Below, in pieces: positions 36,636-45,822 of a stretch of 64,000 nucleotides of DNA (within the stretch, counting starts at the first letter, position 1; each line of letters begins with the position of its first letter). The DNA is from Litchfieldia alkalitelluris. GTDB taxonomy: Bacteria; Bacillota; Bacilli; Bacillales; Salisediminibacteriaceae. The notes beneath the pieces were generated by a model. It made no database searches. It was not told the origin of the DNA and saw nothing but the letters and a program-made list of their open reading frames with translations. Made by a program: the position numbers and the translations under genes. The stretch lies in NCBI RefSeq assembly GCF_002153425.1, contig NZ_KZ119600.1, positions 748,418 to 812,417 on the forward strand, given 5' to 3'.

Positions 36636-37400
36636 ATGAGACGAGTATTTTCTAAGTTTACTAATATACTAGTGGCATTTGTTTTAGTGATTGTTGTCTG
36701 GCAGCTTGTCATTTTTATTGGTGATTATCCCGAGGCGTTGCTGCCCCCACCATTAGCTGTAGGGGAAGCGATTGTATCACTTATTCGAGATGGAACATTC
36801 TTCGTACATTTGCAAGTAAGTATGTTCCGTTTTGCGAGCGGCTATTTGTCTGCTGTCATTGCTGCAGTCGTTTTAGGTTTAATTTTAGGGCGCCTACCGT
36901 TAGTCTGGAAAGTTGTGGATCCTATCGTTCAGGTTTTGCGACCAGTCGCACCTGTAGCCTGGGCACCATTCATTGTACTTTGGTTCGGGATTGGAAATAT
37001 GCCAGCTATCGTTACAATCTTTATTGCTGCGTTTTTCCCAGTACTCTTATCGACTGTTTCGGCTGTGAAAAAAATAGATAGAACGTACTTAAAGGTGGCA
37101 CAAAATCTTGAATTAAATCAACCAGCATTAATGTACAAAATCATTCTGCCTGCTGCTTTTCCGTATATTGCGAACGGTTTGCATATTGCTGTGGGGACAG
37201 GTTGGATCTTCCTTGTAGCAGGTGAAATGATCGGTGCCCAATCGGGACTAGGATATTTAATTATTGACTCACGAAATGCCCTAGATTTGGACTTTGTCCT
37301 CGCAGGGATCATTTTCATCGGTGTACTTGGCTTAATTCTAGACAAATTAATCGGATTTTTTGAAAAATGGGTTGGAAAGCAGTGGGGCGCACAAGGGTGA
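36636..37400 (+). CDS. ABC importer permease, nitrate/sulfonate type (SsuC-like)
   Basis: The 254-residue permease has five or six membrane helices and the coupling loop AAFFPVLLSTVSAVKKIDRTYLKVAQNLE, the EAA motif region of BPD_transp_1 permeases. A GTG three codons earlier would overlap the stop of the binding-protein gene (GTGA), so the true start is uncertain; neither has a strong ribosome site, which fits translational coupling. It completes the importer. Confidence 0.9.
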   Translation: MRRVFSKFTNILVAFVLVIVVWQLVIFIGDYPEALLPPPLAVGEAIVSLIRDGTFFVHLQVSMFRFASGYLSAVIAAVVLGLILGRLPLVWKVVDPIVQVLRPVAPVAWAPFIVLWFGIGNMPAIVTIFIAAFFPVLLSTVSAVKKIDRTYLKVAQNLELNQPALMYKIILPAAFPYIANGLHIAVGTGWIFLVAGEMIGAQSGLGYLIIDSRNALDLDFVLAGIIFIGVLGLILDKLIGFFEKWVGKQWGAQG

Positions 37401-37495
37401 AGAGGAAATAGGGGAAGGAAAGAGAACAGCCTCTCAAGTGGAGGTTGCTCTCGCACGCTCGCTGATTGCGATTCTATTCTTCCGTTGTTCTTAGG

Positions 37496-37996
37496 TTATT
37501 CTTCCGTTGTCGCAAGTGTAGCTGAATCTGAAGTTGAAGCTGAAGTTGGAGCTGAATCTGAATCCGCATCTGATAATTCCACAGCCCTTATTTCATCCTT
37601 ACTGACGACCTTGTCACAGGCAGGGCAATAATACTGAAGCTGTACCTCCGTATCGCATGTATGTACCAGTTTTTTGTAACACTTGTCCAAATGGTTTCTG
37701 CCCCAGATGATCAGGGCATGAAAGACATCCTCCAAGTCTTTACCGCTTTGAGTGAGGCGGTACTCATATCTCGGTGGATGCTCAGAATAGATGGTCGATT
37801 GAACAAGACCTGCTTCCTCTAAAAACTTTAGTCGGTCAGATAAAAGATTAGGGGAGAGCCCCTTCAAGTTTTTCTTGATTTCGTTAAAGGTCGTATGGCC
37901 AATTAATATTTCATGAATCACTAATAAGGTCCAGCGATCGCCAACAAGATTAAGAGTTTGGGCGATATTGCATGGAAGTTTATACCGTTCTTTCAT
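37496..37996 (-). CDS. HxlR-family transcriptional regulator with Ser/Thr-rich tail
   Basis: The 166-residue regulator has the HxlR winged helix: NLVGDRWTLLVIHEIL, FNEIKKNLKGLSPNLLSDRLKFLEEAGLV, and HPPRYEYRLTQSG. A C-terminal extension holds CPAC, a likely zinc knuckle with a further Cys upstream, and then about 25 residues of Ser, Thr, Asp and Ala. It is divergent from the DUF4242 gene across 135 bp, where it probably acts. It converges with the importer operon. Confidence 0.9.
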   Translation of the reverse strand: MKERYKLPCNIAQTLNLVGDRWTLLVIHEILIGHTTFNEIKKNLKGLSPNLLSDRLKFLEEAGLVQSTIYSEHPPRYEYRLTQSGKDLEDVFHALIIWGRNHLDKCYKKLVHTCDTEVQLQYYCPACDKVVSKDEIRAVELSDADSDSAPTSASTSDSATLATTEE

Positions 37997-38131
37997 TAAG
38001 AATCATCCTCATTTAATAATTATTAGCTTGTTTCATTATAACATAGGAAACAAGTGAGTTGTTTTTTTATACTTAGTATAATAAAATGACTTACATAAGA
38101 AACAAATTTGAAATATCGAGGAGGAATTACA

Positions 38132-38656
38132 GTGGCTTTATTTTTAGTAGAATCATTGTTTGATGGTAAAAAGTTGGAGAAAGAGGATTTTGAAGCGTTA
38201 GTTGCATCTCTTAAGGAGACTGTCAAAGAAGAATTAATCGAGGTACAGGTCTCGAAGGATATTCAAAGGGCATTCTTTATTTTCGAAGGTGATGATGAAG
38301 GTGCACTCACTAAAGTTTTAGAAGAAAAAGATGTTCCTGTTTCATTAGTTAAGGAAGTTCGTATTGTCGGCCAAGACTTAGAAACTGTGAAAAAGCAAAA
38401 TGAAAAAATTAACTATTTAGTCGAGTGGAATCTTCCAGAAAACTTAACAATGGACCAGTATTTAGCTCGTAAGAAAAAGAATTCTGTCCATTATTCCGAA
38501 GTTCCTGAAGTATCATTCTCAAGGACGTATGTGTGTGAGGATATGAGTAAATGTCTTTGCTTCTATGACGCACCAGATGATGATGCTGTAAAAAGAGCCC
38601 GTGAAGCAGTGCAAGCACCAATTGATGCCATTACGGAGATTTCATCAAAAGAGTAA
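38132..38656 (+). CDS. DUF4242-domain protein
   Basis: The 174-residue protein (GTG start after gaggagga) has an N-terminal region of about 95 residues resembling a second ferredoxin-like fold and a C-terminal DUF4242 domain (about 100-170: LVEWNLPENLTMDQYLARKK...CFYDAPDDDAVKRAREAVQAPIDAI). One characterised relative, S. coelicolor SCO4226, is a nickel-binding protein. It is the first gene of an operon with the acyl-CoA-dehydrogenase-like gene, 25 bp apart. Confidence 0.82.
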   Translation: MALFLVESLFDGKKLEKEDFEALVASLKETVKEELIEVQVSKDIQRAFFIFEGDDEGALTKVLEEKDVPVSLVKEVRIVGQDLETVKKQNEKINYLVEWNLPENLTMDQYLARKKKNSVHYSEVPEVSFSRTYVCEDMSKCLCFYDAPDDDAVKRAREAVQAPIDAITEISSKE

Positions 38657-38681
38657 TTGAAGTTAGGAGAGAGGAGAGACG

Positions 38682-39974
38682 ATGCACGTGATTGAACACA
38701 AACTAGACTCCCTATACGAGATTTTAGAGAAGAAACTGAAACCTCAAGTGAAGAAGATTGACGGGAAAAGCCTGTACTATAAAGATATTTTCAAGATACT
38801 TGGGGAAAGAGGGTATTTTTCCTCCGAAGGCCTGTCACTAAGTGATGTTGTTCAGAGGGAAGTGGAGGTAGTTAAAGAGACTTCTAGATTCTGTATGACG
38901 ACAGGCTTTATCATCTGGTGTCATCTTGCAGCCCTCACTTATCTTAGACACAGCGATAATAGTTTTTTGCGGAACAATATCCTTCCTCAATTAGAGTCTG
39001 GGGAAACGATTGCTGGTACAGGACTCTCTAATCCAATGAAATATTATGCTGGTTTGGAAAAACTTCATTTGAGCGCAAGGCAAGTTGTAGGTGGTTATGT
39101 CGTCAACGGAACCTTGCCATCCGTTTCTAATCTAGGGGATGACCACTGGTTTGGTGTAATCGCTGAAGTCTCCGATAACCAAAGGGTAATGCTGTTTATT
39201 CCTTGTAATGCGGAGGGTCTGTCTATGAAAGAGAAGATAGATTATATGGGGATAAATGGTAGTGGCACGTTTGCTTGCCGATTTAATGAAGTGTTTATTC
39301 CCGAGGAGCAGGTCATTGCGGAGAATGCAGATCAATTTGTTAAAAGGATTCGTCCATCCTTCGTCGTATACCAAATCCCTCTCGGTTTAGGAGTCATTCA
39401 ATCGTCACTTCTCTCTATAAATAAATGTAAAAATCGTCAAAATGGCTGCAATGAGTTTTTACCAATCCAAGGAAAAGATGTTGAGGAAAAGCTATCTGAA
39501 TTGGGGAACCGGTTAAAGGGTGCATTTGCAACGGAGGTTGAAGCAAACGGGACTTCTGTGCAGGGGTTGGGATCGCCCGGATTGGGGGATTCATTTGTAG
39601 CGGGTGAAGCTTCTGTTGAGGTTACTGATGAGGCTTCCAATGTGGGTACTGGTGAGGTTACTGATGAAGTTTCCAATGTGGGTTCCGATGAGGCTTCCTT
39701 TATAAGGGAAGGCACTGTAAGCAGCAAATCTTTCTACTCAGGTGAAGATGCTGTTTCCTCGCCAAGCAATGTTGAATTGGATTGGAAAGAAATCTTGGCG
39801 ATCAGGCGTGATGCGGCCACTGCAACACATGAGGCAGTCCACGCTGCCATGCTTCATGGAGGCGGGGCAGCATATCTAAATAACAGTGAGGACGGCAGAC
39901 GACTGCGGGAGGCGTATTTCCTTCTAAACCTAACTCCTACTTTAAAGCATTTAGGAAAAATGCTGCAGAGTTAA
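38682..39974 (+). CDS. Acyl-CoA-dehydrogenase-fold flavoprotein with low-complexity insert
   Basis: The 430-residue protein shows acyl-CoA dehydrogenase features: TTGFIIWCHLAALTYL, ETIAGTGLSNPMKYYAG, VVNGTLPSVSNLG, FNEVFIPEEQVI and a C-terminal helical bundle ATATHEAVHAAMLHGGGAAYL. It is more like desulfurising monooxygenases (DszC/SfnB-type) than fatty-acid enzymes, which is inferred from context. Residues about 285-365 are a Ser/Thr/Glu/Val-rich insert holding 12-residue repeats (EVTDEASNVG) encoded by a 36-bp tandem duplication at 39618-39690. It would disrupt the C-terminal bundle unless looped out. Confidence 0.8.
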   Translation: MHVIEHKLDSLYEILEKKLKPQVKKIDGKSLYYKDIFKILGERGYFSSEGLSLSDVVQREVEVVKETSRFCMTTGFIIWCHLAALTYLRHSDNSFLRNNILPQLESGETIAGTGLSNPMKYYAGLEKLHLSARQVVGGYVVNGTLPSVSNLGDDHWFGVIAEVSDNQRVMLFIPCNAEGLSMKEKIDYMGINGSGTFACRFNEVFIPEEQVIAENADQFVKRIRPSFVVYQIPLGLGVIQSSLLSINKCKNRQNGCNEFLPIQGKDVEEKLSELGNRLKGAFATEVEANGTSVQGLGSPGLGDSFVAGEASVEVTDEASNVGTGEVTDEVSNVGSDEASFIREGTVSSKSFYSGEDAVSSPSNVELDWKEILAIRRDAATATHEAVHAAMLHGGGAAYLNNSEDGRRLREAYFLLNLTPTLKHLGKMLQS

Positions 39975-40244
39975 TAAAATGGTTGATGATGATGATGTTG
40001 CTGATGAGGTTTTTTGGATGGTTTTGCTATTGGGCTTTGGCTTATTATAAGGTTTAAACGAAATTCTCGATTGGGATTGGGTTGGGGTATCAATAGTGTT
40101 TGTTTAAAGTTTAAAAGAGGTTTTATAAGAGACTTTTTAGTTTTTTTTCGGGTTTTCCTACTCACATGTCATGGTTAAGTGGCATGGTAGGGAAGCCTTT
40201 TTTGTTTTGTGGTAGTAACCAGAAAGCTTGGTTGGAAGGTGGAG

Positions 40245-41440
40245 ATGGACTGCGGACAAAAGGGAAGCGAATGAAGCTTGAAATGTCCGCAGATGGAGGG
40301 TCAGCGGACAAAAGGCCAGCGAATGAAGGTGGAAATGTCCGCAGAATCAAGGTCAGCGGACAAATGACAAGTGAATGAGGTAGGAAATGTCCGCAGCAGC
40401 AAGGTCAGTGGACAAAAGAAAAGCGCTTGAGGTTAGAAATGTCCGCAGATGGAGGGTCAGCGGACAAAAGGCAAGCGAATGAAGTAGGAAGTGTCCGCAG
40501 ATGGAGGGTCAGCGGACAAAAGGCAAGTGAATGAGGTAGGAAATGTCCGCAGAATCAAGGTCAGCGGACAAAAGGCAAGCGAATGAAGCTTGAAATGTCC
40601 GCAGCAGCAAGGTCAGCGGACAAAAGGCAAGTGAATGAGGTTGAAAATGTCAGCAGCAGCAAGTTCAGCGGACAAAAGGCAAGCGAATGAAGCTTGAAAT
40701 GTCCGCAGCAGCAAGGTCAGCGGACAAAAGGGCTGCGAATGAAGGTGGAAATGTCCGCAGAATCAAGGTCAGCGGACAAAAGGCAAGCGAATGAAGCTTG
40801 AAATGTCCGCAGCAGCAAGGTCAGCGGACAAAAGGGCTGCGAATGAAGGTGGAAATGTCCGCAGAATCAAGGTCAGCGGACAAAAGGTAAGCAATTGAAG
40901 CTTGAAATGTCTGCAGCAGCAAGGTCAGCGGACAAAAGGCAAGCGCTAGAGGTTAGAAATGTCCGTAGCAGCAAGTTCAGCGGACAAAAGGGAAGCGAAT
41001 GAAGGTGGAATTGTCCGCAGCAGCAAGGTCAGCGGACAAAAGGTAAGAGATTGAGGCTGGAAATGTCCGCAGAATCAAGGTCAGCGGACAAAAGGTAAGC
41101 GATTCAAGCTGGAAATGTCCGCAGAAGTAAGGGCAGCGGACAAAAGGCAAGTAATTCAAGCTGGAAATGTCCGCAGAAATAAGGGCTGCGGACAAAAGGC
41201 TAGTAATTCAGGTTGCAAATGTCCGCAGAAACAAGGTCAGCGGACAAAAGGGAAACGAATGAAGGTGCAAATGTCCGCAGATACAAAGTCAGCGGACAAA
41301 AAGCAAGTGATTGAGGTAGGAAATGTCCGCAGAAGCAAGGTCAGCGGACAAAAGGCAAGCGCTAGTGGTTAGAAATGTCCGCAGAAGCAAGGTCAGAGGA
41401 CAAAAGGGAAGCTAATGAGGTCGGAAATGTCCGCAAATCC
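40245..41440. repeat. 52-bp tandem hairpin array (about 23 units)
   Basis: tgtccgc recurs every 52 bp from 40284 to 41428. The arms tgtccgc and gcggaca enclose 13 nt (often agaatcaaggtca or agcagcaaggtca). The linker is aaaaggcaagcgaatgaagnttgaaa, different from the array at 23668, although the arms are identical. The gap 39975-40244 is T- and G-rich with no supported gene. Confidence 0.93.
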
Positions 41441-41748
41441 ACAAACTGAGTACAATCCGCTTATTTTTTTCCAAAATATAATTGTCTTTAATATATGTTC
41501 GTACGTCGATTTAAGCCAGAACAACTGTTAGAACAACTTCCAATATACACCATATTGATTTATTCGGTGAATTTCAAAATATGTGTTTTTCTTTTCAGCT
41601 AAAATCGGTCTCCTGTTATACTAGGAAGACGGGTGGCAGAAAATGCGCCAGAAGTGTAGAATTAATTGATGAATAACGACCGTATGAACAGACGGTATGA
41701 CAGATGATATATAGTTGGATTTTGTTATGAAGGTGAAGGTGGGAGATT
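41441..41748. other. AT-rich intergenic region
   Basis: About 300 bp between the hairpin array and the next gene. No gene, terminator or recognisable regulator site is seen, apart from the ggtgggag ribosome site at its end. Confidence 0.5.
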
Positions 41749-42792
41749 ATGAAAGTTGTTTTACCAAAGGAAGATCGTGACGAGATTTTTGCAAAGCTGA
41801 CTCCAGCGCAACAGGAGTTTATTCAGAATAGTGTGAAGCGAGGTAAGAAAACGATTTTTGCCAATGAAATGGCAGCTGATAAGGGGATTGTTCTGCCGCC
41901 TGGGATTGAAAGTAACGAAATGGAATATTTGCTCGATGAATGGGTGCTAGTGGATTATATCGATAATGGCTTTCAGAATCCTGAAACGCCTTGTGAATGT
42001 GGGCGCCCCCTTAGGTACCAATATATTGTGAAGCACAAGAGTACGAATGAAGTGCGACGCTTTGGGATTACTCATTTCGAAGAGCACACGGAGATCCCTG
42101 CAGAGCTTGTTCGTCGGATAAAAAATGGGTTCCAAACGATTGAATATGAAATGGACGAGTTACTGATTAAGTTGAATGATGGTTGGAATATAAAAGACGA
42201 GCTTCCATACTTGCCGGATGATTATGAGTTCCCAGCTGATATGCAGCAACATTTGGATGCTAATGTTCCACTGCTAGATCGCCAAGTCAAGCGGTTAAAA
42301 CAAAAGGAGTTGTCGTTCGTTTCAGGGCAAGGAGAACGTGAACAAAGGGAAAGTGACGGAAACAGAGGAAGTGCCGAAAGCAATACTAGCGCTGGAGGGG
42401 AAAACGCCGGAACAGATACGTTCTCTAACCCATTTGGGCAAGTGGGAACTGGGGCGGAAATCTCTTCTAATACAGCAGAAGCCGTGACAATCAATTTGTT
42501 CGGTGAAGAAGAAGTTCCAGATCCGAAGAACGAGAAAGACCTTGTTCCATATGCTCTTGATCAAAAATATAGAAGTGCTGCTTTAAAGTATCTTGAAGAA
42601 GGTGTCACCAGTGCCAGGATTTTAAGTGAACTGTTGATAAAAAATGAAGGGGCTCCAGGTGAGCGATATACTTCCAGAAAACCGAAAATTTATGTAGGCG
42701 TATGCTTCTACTTAGATTTACTTGTAAGCAGAGGACAAGCTAAACATATTGGCAAATTAGAATTAGACGATCGATATTATAAGTTGGTTTAG
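41749..42792 (+). CDS. Protein of unknown function (DUF3895-like C-terminus)
   Basis: A 347-residue soluble protein. N-terminal part (1-190) contains CECGRPLRYQYIVKHKSTNEVRRFGITHFEEH, which may form a small metal or nucleic-acid binding module. Residues about 195-245 are a low-complexity Glu/Ser/Gly/Asn-rich linker. The C-terminal 80 residues (YALDQKYRSAALKYLEEGVTSARILSELLIK...GVCFYLDLLVSRGQ) look like a winged helix and match my memory of Bacillus DUF3895 proteins. Ribosome site ggtgggag. Confidence 0.65.
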   Translation: MKVVLPKEDRDEIFAKLTPAQQEFIQNSVKRGKKTIFANEMAADKGIVLPPGIESNEMEYLLDEWVLVDYIDNGFQNPETPCECGRPLRYQYIVKHKSTNEVRRFGITHFEEHTEIPAELVRRIKNGFQTIEYEMDELLIKLNDGWNIKDELPYLPDDYEFPADMQQHLDANVPLLDRQVKRLKQKELSFVSGQGEREQRESDGNRGSAESNTSAGGENAGTDTFSNPFGQVGTGAEISSNTAEAVTINLFGEEEVPDPKNEKDLVPYALDQKYRSAALKYLEEGVTSARILSELLIKNEGAPGERYTSRKPKIYVGVCFYLDLLVSRGQAKHIGKLELDDRYYKLV

Positions 42793-42892
42793 TCGGATGG
42801 GGTGTGCCTCCCAAACGATGCGTGAGCGTTGGAGAGTGGGGTTCTGCGGTTCTGAGATCGTAATGATGGATATATTCAGTTAACTGATGCGT

Positions 42893-43006
42893 GAGTGTTC
42901 GTTAAATGAGTTGGTTACCTGGTAACGAAGGTGTTCTTTAATACAAGAAGTTATAAGTTTCATATGCTAACTGTGTTTGGAGTGTTCGTTAAATGAGTTG
43001 GTTACC
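42893..43006. repeat. 27-bp direct repeat pair upstream of the M20 peptidase gene
   Basis: gagtgttcgttaaatgagtt followed by ggttacc occurs at 42893-42919 and at 42980-43006, 87 bp apart. The first copy extends into the palindrome ggttacctggtaac. They may be regulator sites or a small duplication. Confidence 0.6.
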
Positions 43007-43033
43007 AACTAACAAAGGAAAAGGAGTGATCTT

Positions 43034-44398
43034 ATGTCAAAACAAGCATTAGAATATTTACAACAAAACCGTGAAAACTTGCTAAACAAGCTAAATGAGT
43101 TTTTAGCAATTCCAAGTGTGAGTACAGACAGCAGACATAAAGACGATGTGGTCCAAGCAGGAAACTTTGTCGCAGACTATTTAAAGGAAATTGGATTTCA
43201 ATCGGTCGAGCTTCAAGAAACACCAGGACACCCACTTGTATACGGAGAGTGGCTAGAAGCAGAAGGAGCTCCAACTGTTCTCCTGTATGGTCATTACGAT
43301 GTCCAGCCTGCTGATCCACTTGAGCTTTGGGACAGTGAACCGTTCAAGCCAGAGATAAGAAATGGTCGTATTTATGCCCGCGGAGCCAGTGATGATAAAG
43401 GACAAACCTTTATGCATCTTGCAGTTTTCGAAGCATTTATGAAAACAGAAGGGCGCCTGCCTATCAATGTGAAGGTTTGCATTGAAGGGGAAGAGGAAAT
43501 TGGAAGTAAGCACCTTTATCAAGTTTTAGAGGATAAACTGGACCAATACAAAGCGGATTTCGCAATGATCTCTGATTCTGGCATGGTTGAAGCTGGTCAG
43601 CCTACGATCTTATACGGACTTAAAGGTTTTACAGGACTAGAATTTACAGTCACTGGCCCAAACCGAGACGTGCACTCAGGGATTTACGGTGGCGCTGTGA
43701 AAAATCCAGCCATGGCCATGGCCCATATGATTGCTTCTCTGAAGAATGAGGACGAGCAAGTAACTGTACCTGGTTTTTACGATGGCATAGAGGAATTAGA
43801 CGCTGAAGAACGTCGTTTAATGAATGAATCTCCTGGGGAAAACTACAGTGAATCTATTGGAATTATGGAAGAAACACCTGAGAAGGGTTACACGGCAAAG
43901 GAGCACACAATGGCTCGTCCAACCCTTGAAATCAATGGAATGTACAGTGGGTATCAAGGGGAAGGGGCAAAGACCATTATCCCATCGACTGCGACAGCAA
44001 AAATTTCATGCCGACTTGCACCAGGACAAGAACCAGACGTGGTTCAAAAGCTAATTGTGGATCACTTACATCATGTGGTTCCAAAAGGAGTAAAGCTTGA
44101 TGTGACGCCACTCCCGCTATCAGGAAAAGCATATAAAATAGATCCAAATCATGAACTCCTTCAAAAAGCGGCGCAAAGCTACTCAGACGCTTTTGAAAAA
44201 GAAGCTGTTTTTGTTCGCTTAGGTGGATCTATCCCAGTAGTAGAAATGATTGATCGTTTGTTTGGAATTCCCGTTGTCCTCCTAGGATTTGGAACTCCAG
44301 AAGACAATCTTCATTCACCTAATGAAAGCTTCCCGTTAGAGAGCTTTGACAAAGGGATGGAAGTTCTAGTGAATTATTTAGAAAAATTAGCTGAATAG
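43034..44398 (+). CDS. M20-family dipeptidase (ArgE/DapE/CPG2-like)
   Basis: The 454-residue metallopeptidase has two-zinc ligands in YGHYDVQP, GASDDKGQ, EGEEEIGS and MISDSGM, and LHSPNE at the C-terminus. The lid domain (about 190-340) includes RDVHSG. The length fits the cytosolic nonspecific dipeptidase subgroup, which cleaves short peptides for nutrition. Ribosome site aaaggag. A terminator follows directly. Confidence 0.93.
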   Translation: MSKQALEYLQQNRENLLNKLNEFLAIPSVSTDSRHKDDVVQAGNFVADYLKEIGFQSVELQETPGHPLVYGEWLEAEGAPTVLLYGHYDVQPADPLELWDSEPFKPEIRNGRIYARGASDDKGQTFMHLAVFEAFMKTEGRLPINVKVCIEGEEEIGSKHLYQVLEDKLDQYKADFAMISDSGMVEAGQPTILYGLKGFTGLEFTVTGPNRDVHSGIYGGAVKNPAMAMAHMIASLKNEDEQVTVPGFYDGIEELDAEERRLMNESPGENYSESIGIMEETPEKGYTAKEHTMARPTLEINGMYSGYQGEGAKTIIPSTATAKISCRLAPGQEPDVVQKLIVDHLHHVVPKGVKLDVTPLPLSGKAYKIDPNHELLQKAAQSYSDAFEKEAVFVRLGGSIPVVEMIDRLFGIPVVLLGFGTPEDNLHSPNESFPLESFDKGMEVLVNYLEKLAE

Positions 44399-44410
44399 TA
44401 TTGAAATGAC

Positions 44411-44463
44411 GTGCTTTTTCTCCTGGAGTAATGAGATCCTCTTATGAGAAAAAGCACTTTTTA
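44411..44463 (+). terminator. Intrinsic terminator
   Basis: gtgctttttctc and gagaaaaagcac form a perfect 12-bp stem, followed by ttttt. Confidence 0.85.
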
Positions 44464-44493
44464 GCTAAGGAGGAAATGGAGGAGAAAGATTGT

Positions 44494-44946
44494 ATGGAAA
44501 TAAGGAAATTAGGGAAAGGGGAGGCAGCCCCACTAGATCTACTTTTACTTGCTGACCCTTCGGAAAAAATTGTTTCGGACTATGTGGAACGGGGAGATTG
44601 TTTCATCGCAGAGCTGGACGGTCAACCTGTAGGTGTTTACGTCCTGCTTCCTACACGCCCTGAAACTGCTGAAATTGTGAACGTTGCAGTTTTAGAAAAT
44701 ATGCAAGGCAAAGGTATTGGGAAAAAGTTAGTGGAGCATGCTGTTGAAACAGCTAGAAAACGAGGTTTTAAAACGTTGGAGATCGGGACAGGGAACTCTA
44801 GCATTCATCAATTGGCACTCTATCAAAAATGTGGTTTTCGTGTTGTAGGAGTAGATATTGATTTTTTCACAAAGCATTATGATGAAGCGATCTTTGAAAA
44901 TGGTATTCAGTGCAGGGACATGATTCGTCTATCACAAGATTTGTAG
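44494..44946 (+). CDS. GNAT-family N-acetyltransferase
   Basis: The 150-residue enzyme has the acetyl-CoA site NVAVLENMQGKGIGKKLVEHAVE and the C-terminal strand LYQKCGFRVVGVD. The start at 44494 is preferred because ggaggaga lies 8 nt upstream; the earlier ATG is too close to its own ribosome site. It is probably co-transcribed with the HIT gene 14 nt downstream. Substrate unknown. Confidence 0.88.
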   Translation: MEIRKLGKGEAAPLDLLLLADPSEKIVSDYVERGDCFIAELDGQPVGVYVLLPTRPETAEIVNVAVLENMQGKGIGKKLVEHAVETARKRGFKTLEIGTGNSSIHQLALYQKCGFRVVGVDIDFFTKHYDEAIFENGIQCRDMIRLSQDL

Positions 44947-44960
44947 GGAGATGCTTGCAT

Positions 44961-45380
44961 ATGGAACAACAAAATGGTTGCGTGTTTTGCCAAGTGGATT
45001 TGAAACCCGGTCAAAACGTTATATTGGAAAATGAGCATTGTATGTTTTTACAGTTGGATGAAGTCATGCAAAAGGGCAGTCAGTTGGAAGGGTCTGGCTT
45101 AATTGTTCCTAAGAAACATAGGAAAACTGCCTTCGACTTGTCCGCGGACGAATGGCAAGCAACATACGCACTCCTCCATGAAGTGAAAAAGTACATAAAT
45201 GAAAATCATGGTCCACAAGGATACAATCTAGGCTGGAACTGTGGCGAGGTAGCAGGGCAGCATATTTTTCACGCCCATTTTCATGTTATCCCACGGTATA
45301 ATGATGAACCACTGGCAGGTAAAGGGATACGCTATCTTTTTAAAGGTGATGAAAACAAGCGGGAGAACGCTGAAGGCTAG
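44961..45380 (+). CDS. HIT-family protein (nucleotide hydrolase or transferase)
   Basis: The 139-residue protein starts with CVFCQ, a Zn-ligand pair common in HIT proteins, and carries the triad HIFHAHFHVIPRY (H-x-H-x-H). LIVPKKHRKTAFDL and GYNLGWNCGEVAGQ complete the fold. It likely hydrolyses adenosine 5'-monophosphoramidate or dinucleotides. agggag lies 10 nt before the ATG. Confidence 0.9.
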   Translation: MEQQNGCVFCQVDLKPGQNVILENEHCMFLQLDEVMQKGSQLEGSGLIVPKKHRKTAFDLSADEWQATYALLHEVKKYINENHGPQGYNLGWNCGEVAGQHIFHAHFHVIPRYNDEPLAGKGIRYLFKGDENKRENAEG

Positions 45381-45390
45381 GACCGGTTAG

Positions 45391-45430
45391 AGGGGGGCGA
45401 TGAAGTTAATGAAAACCTCGCCCCCTATCT
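45391..45430. terminator. GC-rich stem-loop between convergent genes
   Basis: aggggggcga pairs with tcgccccct. The T run is weak, so the terminator role is tentative. Confidence 0.5.
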
Positions 45431-45449
45431 ACGGTACAGTCTCGACGGG

Positions 45450-45701
45450 CTATCTGCGATTGATAGTTGGTCGCTCCAAGGAAAGTATATCCTCTTCAAG
45501 ATTGGCCATCCTCTCCTGGCAGACGCCCTTCGCATCCTTCACGCCCTCATTATAGTAATATGGGCCAAATTCCTTTGTGAAGTATTCAATAAAGTTCTCT
45601 GCAGCAAGATCACCAATTTCCTCCGAGCGTTCATTATAGAAATACTCCTTCACTTGCTCCATCATTTGAGCTTTGTTTTCCTTCGAAAATCGTATGAACA
45701 T
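45450..45701 (-). CDS. DUF2164 protein
   Basis: The 83-residue protein reads MFIRFSKENKAQMMEQVKEYFYNERSEEIGDLAAENFIEYFTKEFGPYYYNEGVKDAK, the full DUF2164 pattern (FSKE, YF-x-ER-x-EEIGDLAA, GPYYYN-x-G). The start after aaaggagtg is preferred over a longer frame. Function unknown. Confidence 0.85.
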   Translation of the reverse strand: MFIRFSKENKAQMMEQVKEYFYNERSEEIGDLAAENFIEYFTKEFGPYYYNEGVKDAKGVCQERMANLEEDILSLERPTINRR

Positions 45702-45822
45702 GAGATCACTCCTTTCATTTTGAATAAGATTTAAGGGATTTCTAAACTGAGCGTTGCTGGACACGAATTAAATTATGTATGACTTATTATCGATTCCCGC
45801 ATAATATTCGCAAATACTCAGC

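Noticed and set aside
37420-37453. Terminator between the importer permease and the HxlR gene
   Set aside because: gagaacagcctc and gaggttgctctc pair with a mismatch, but there is no T run on either strand.
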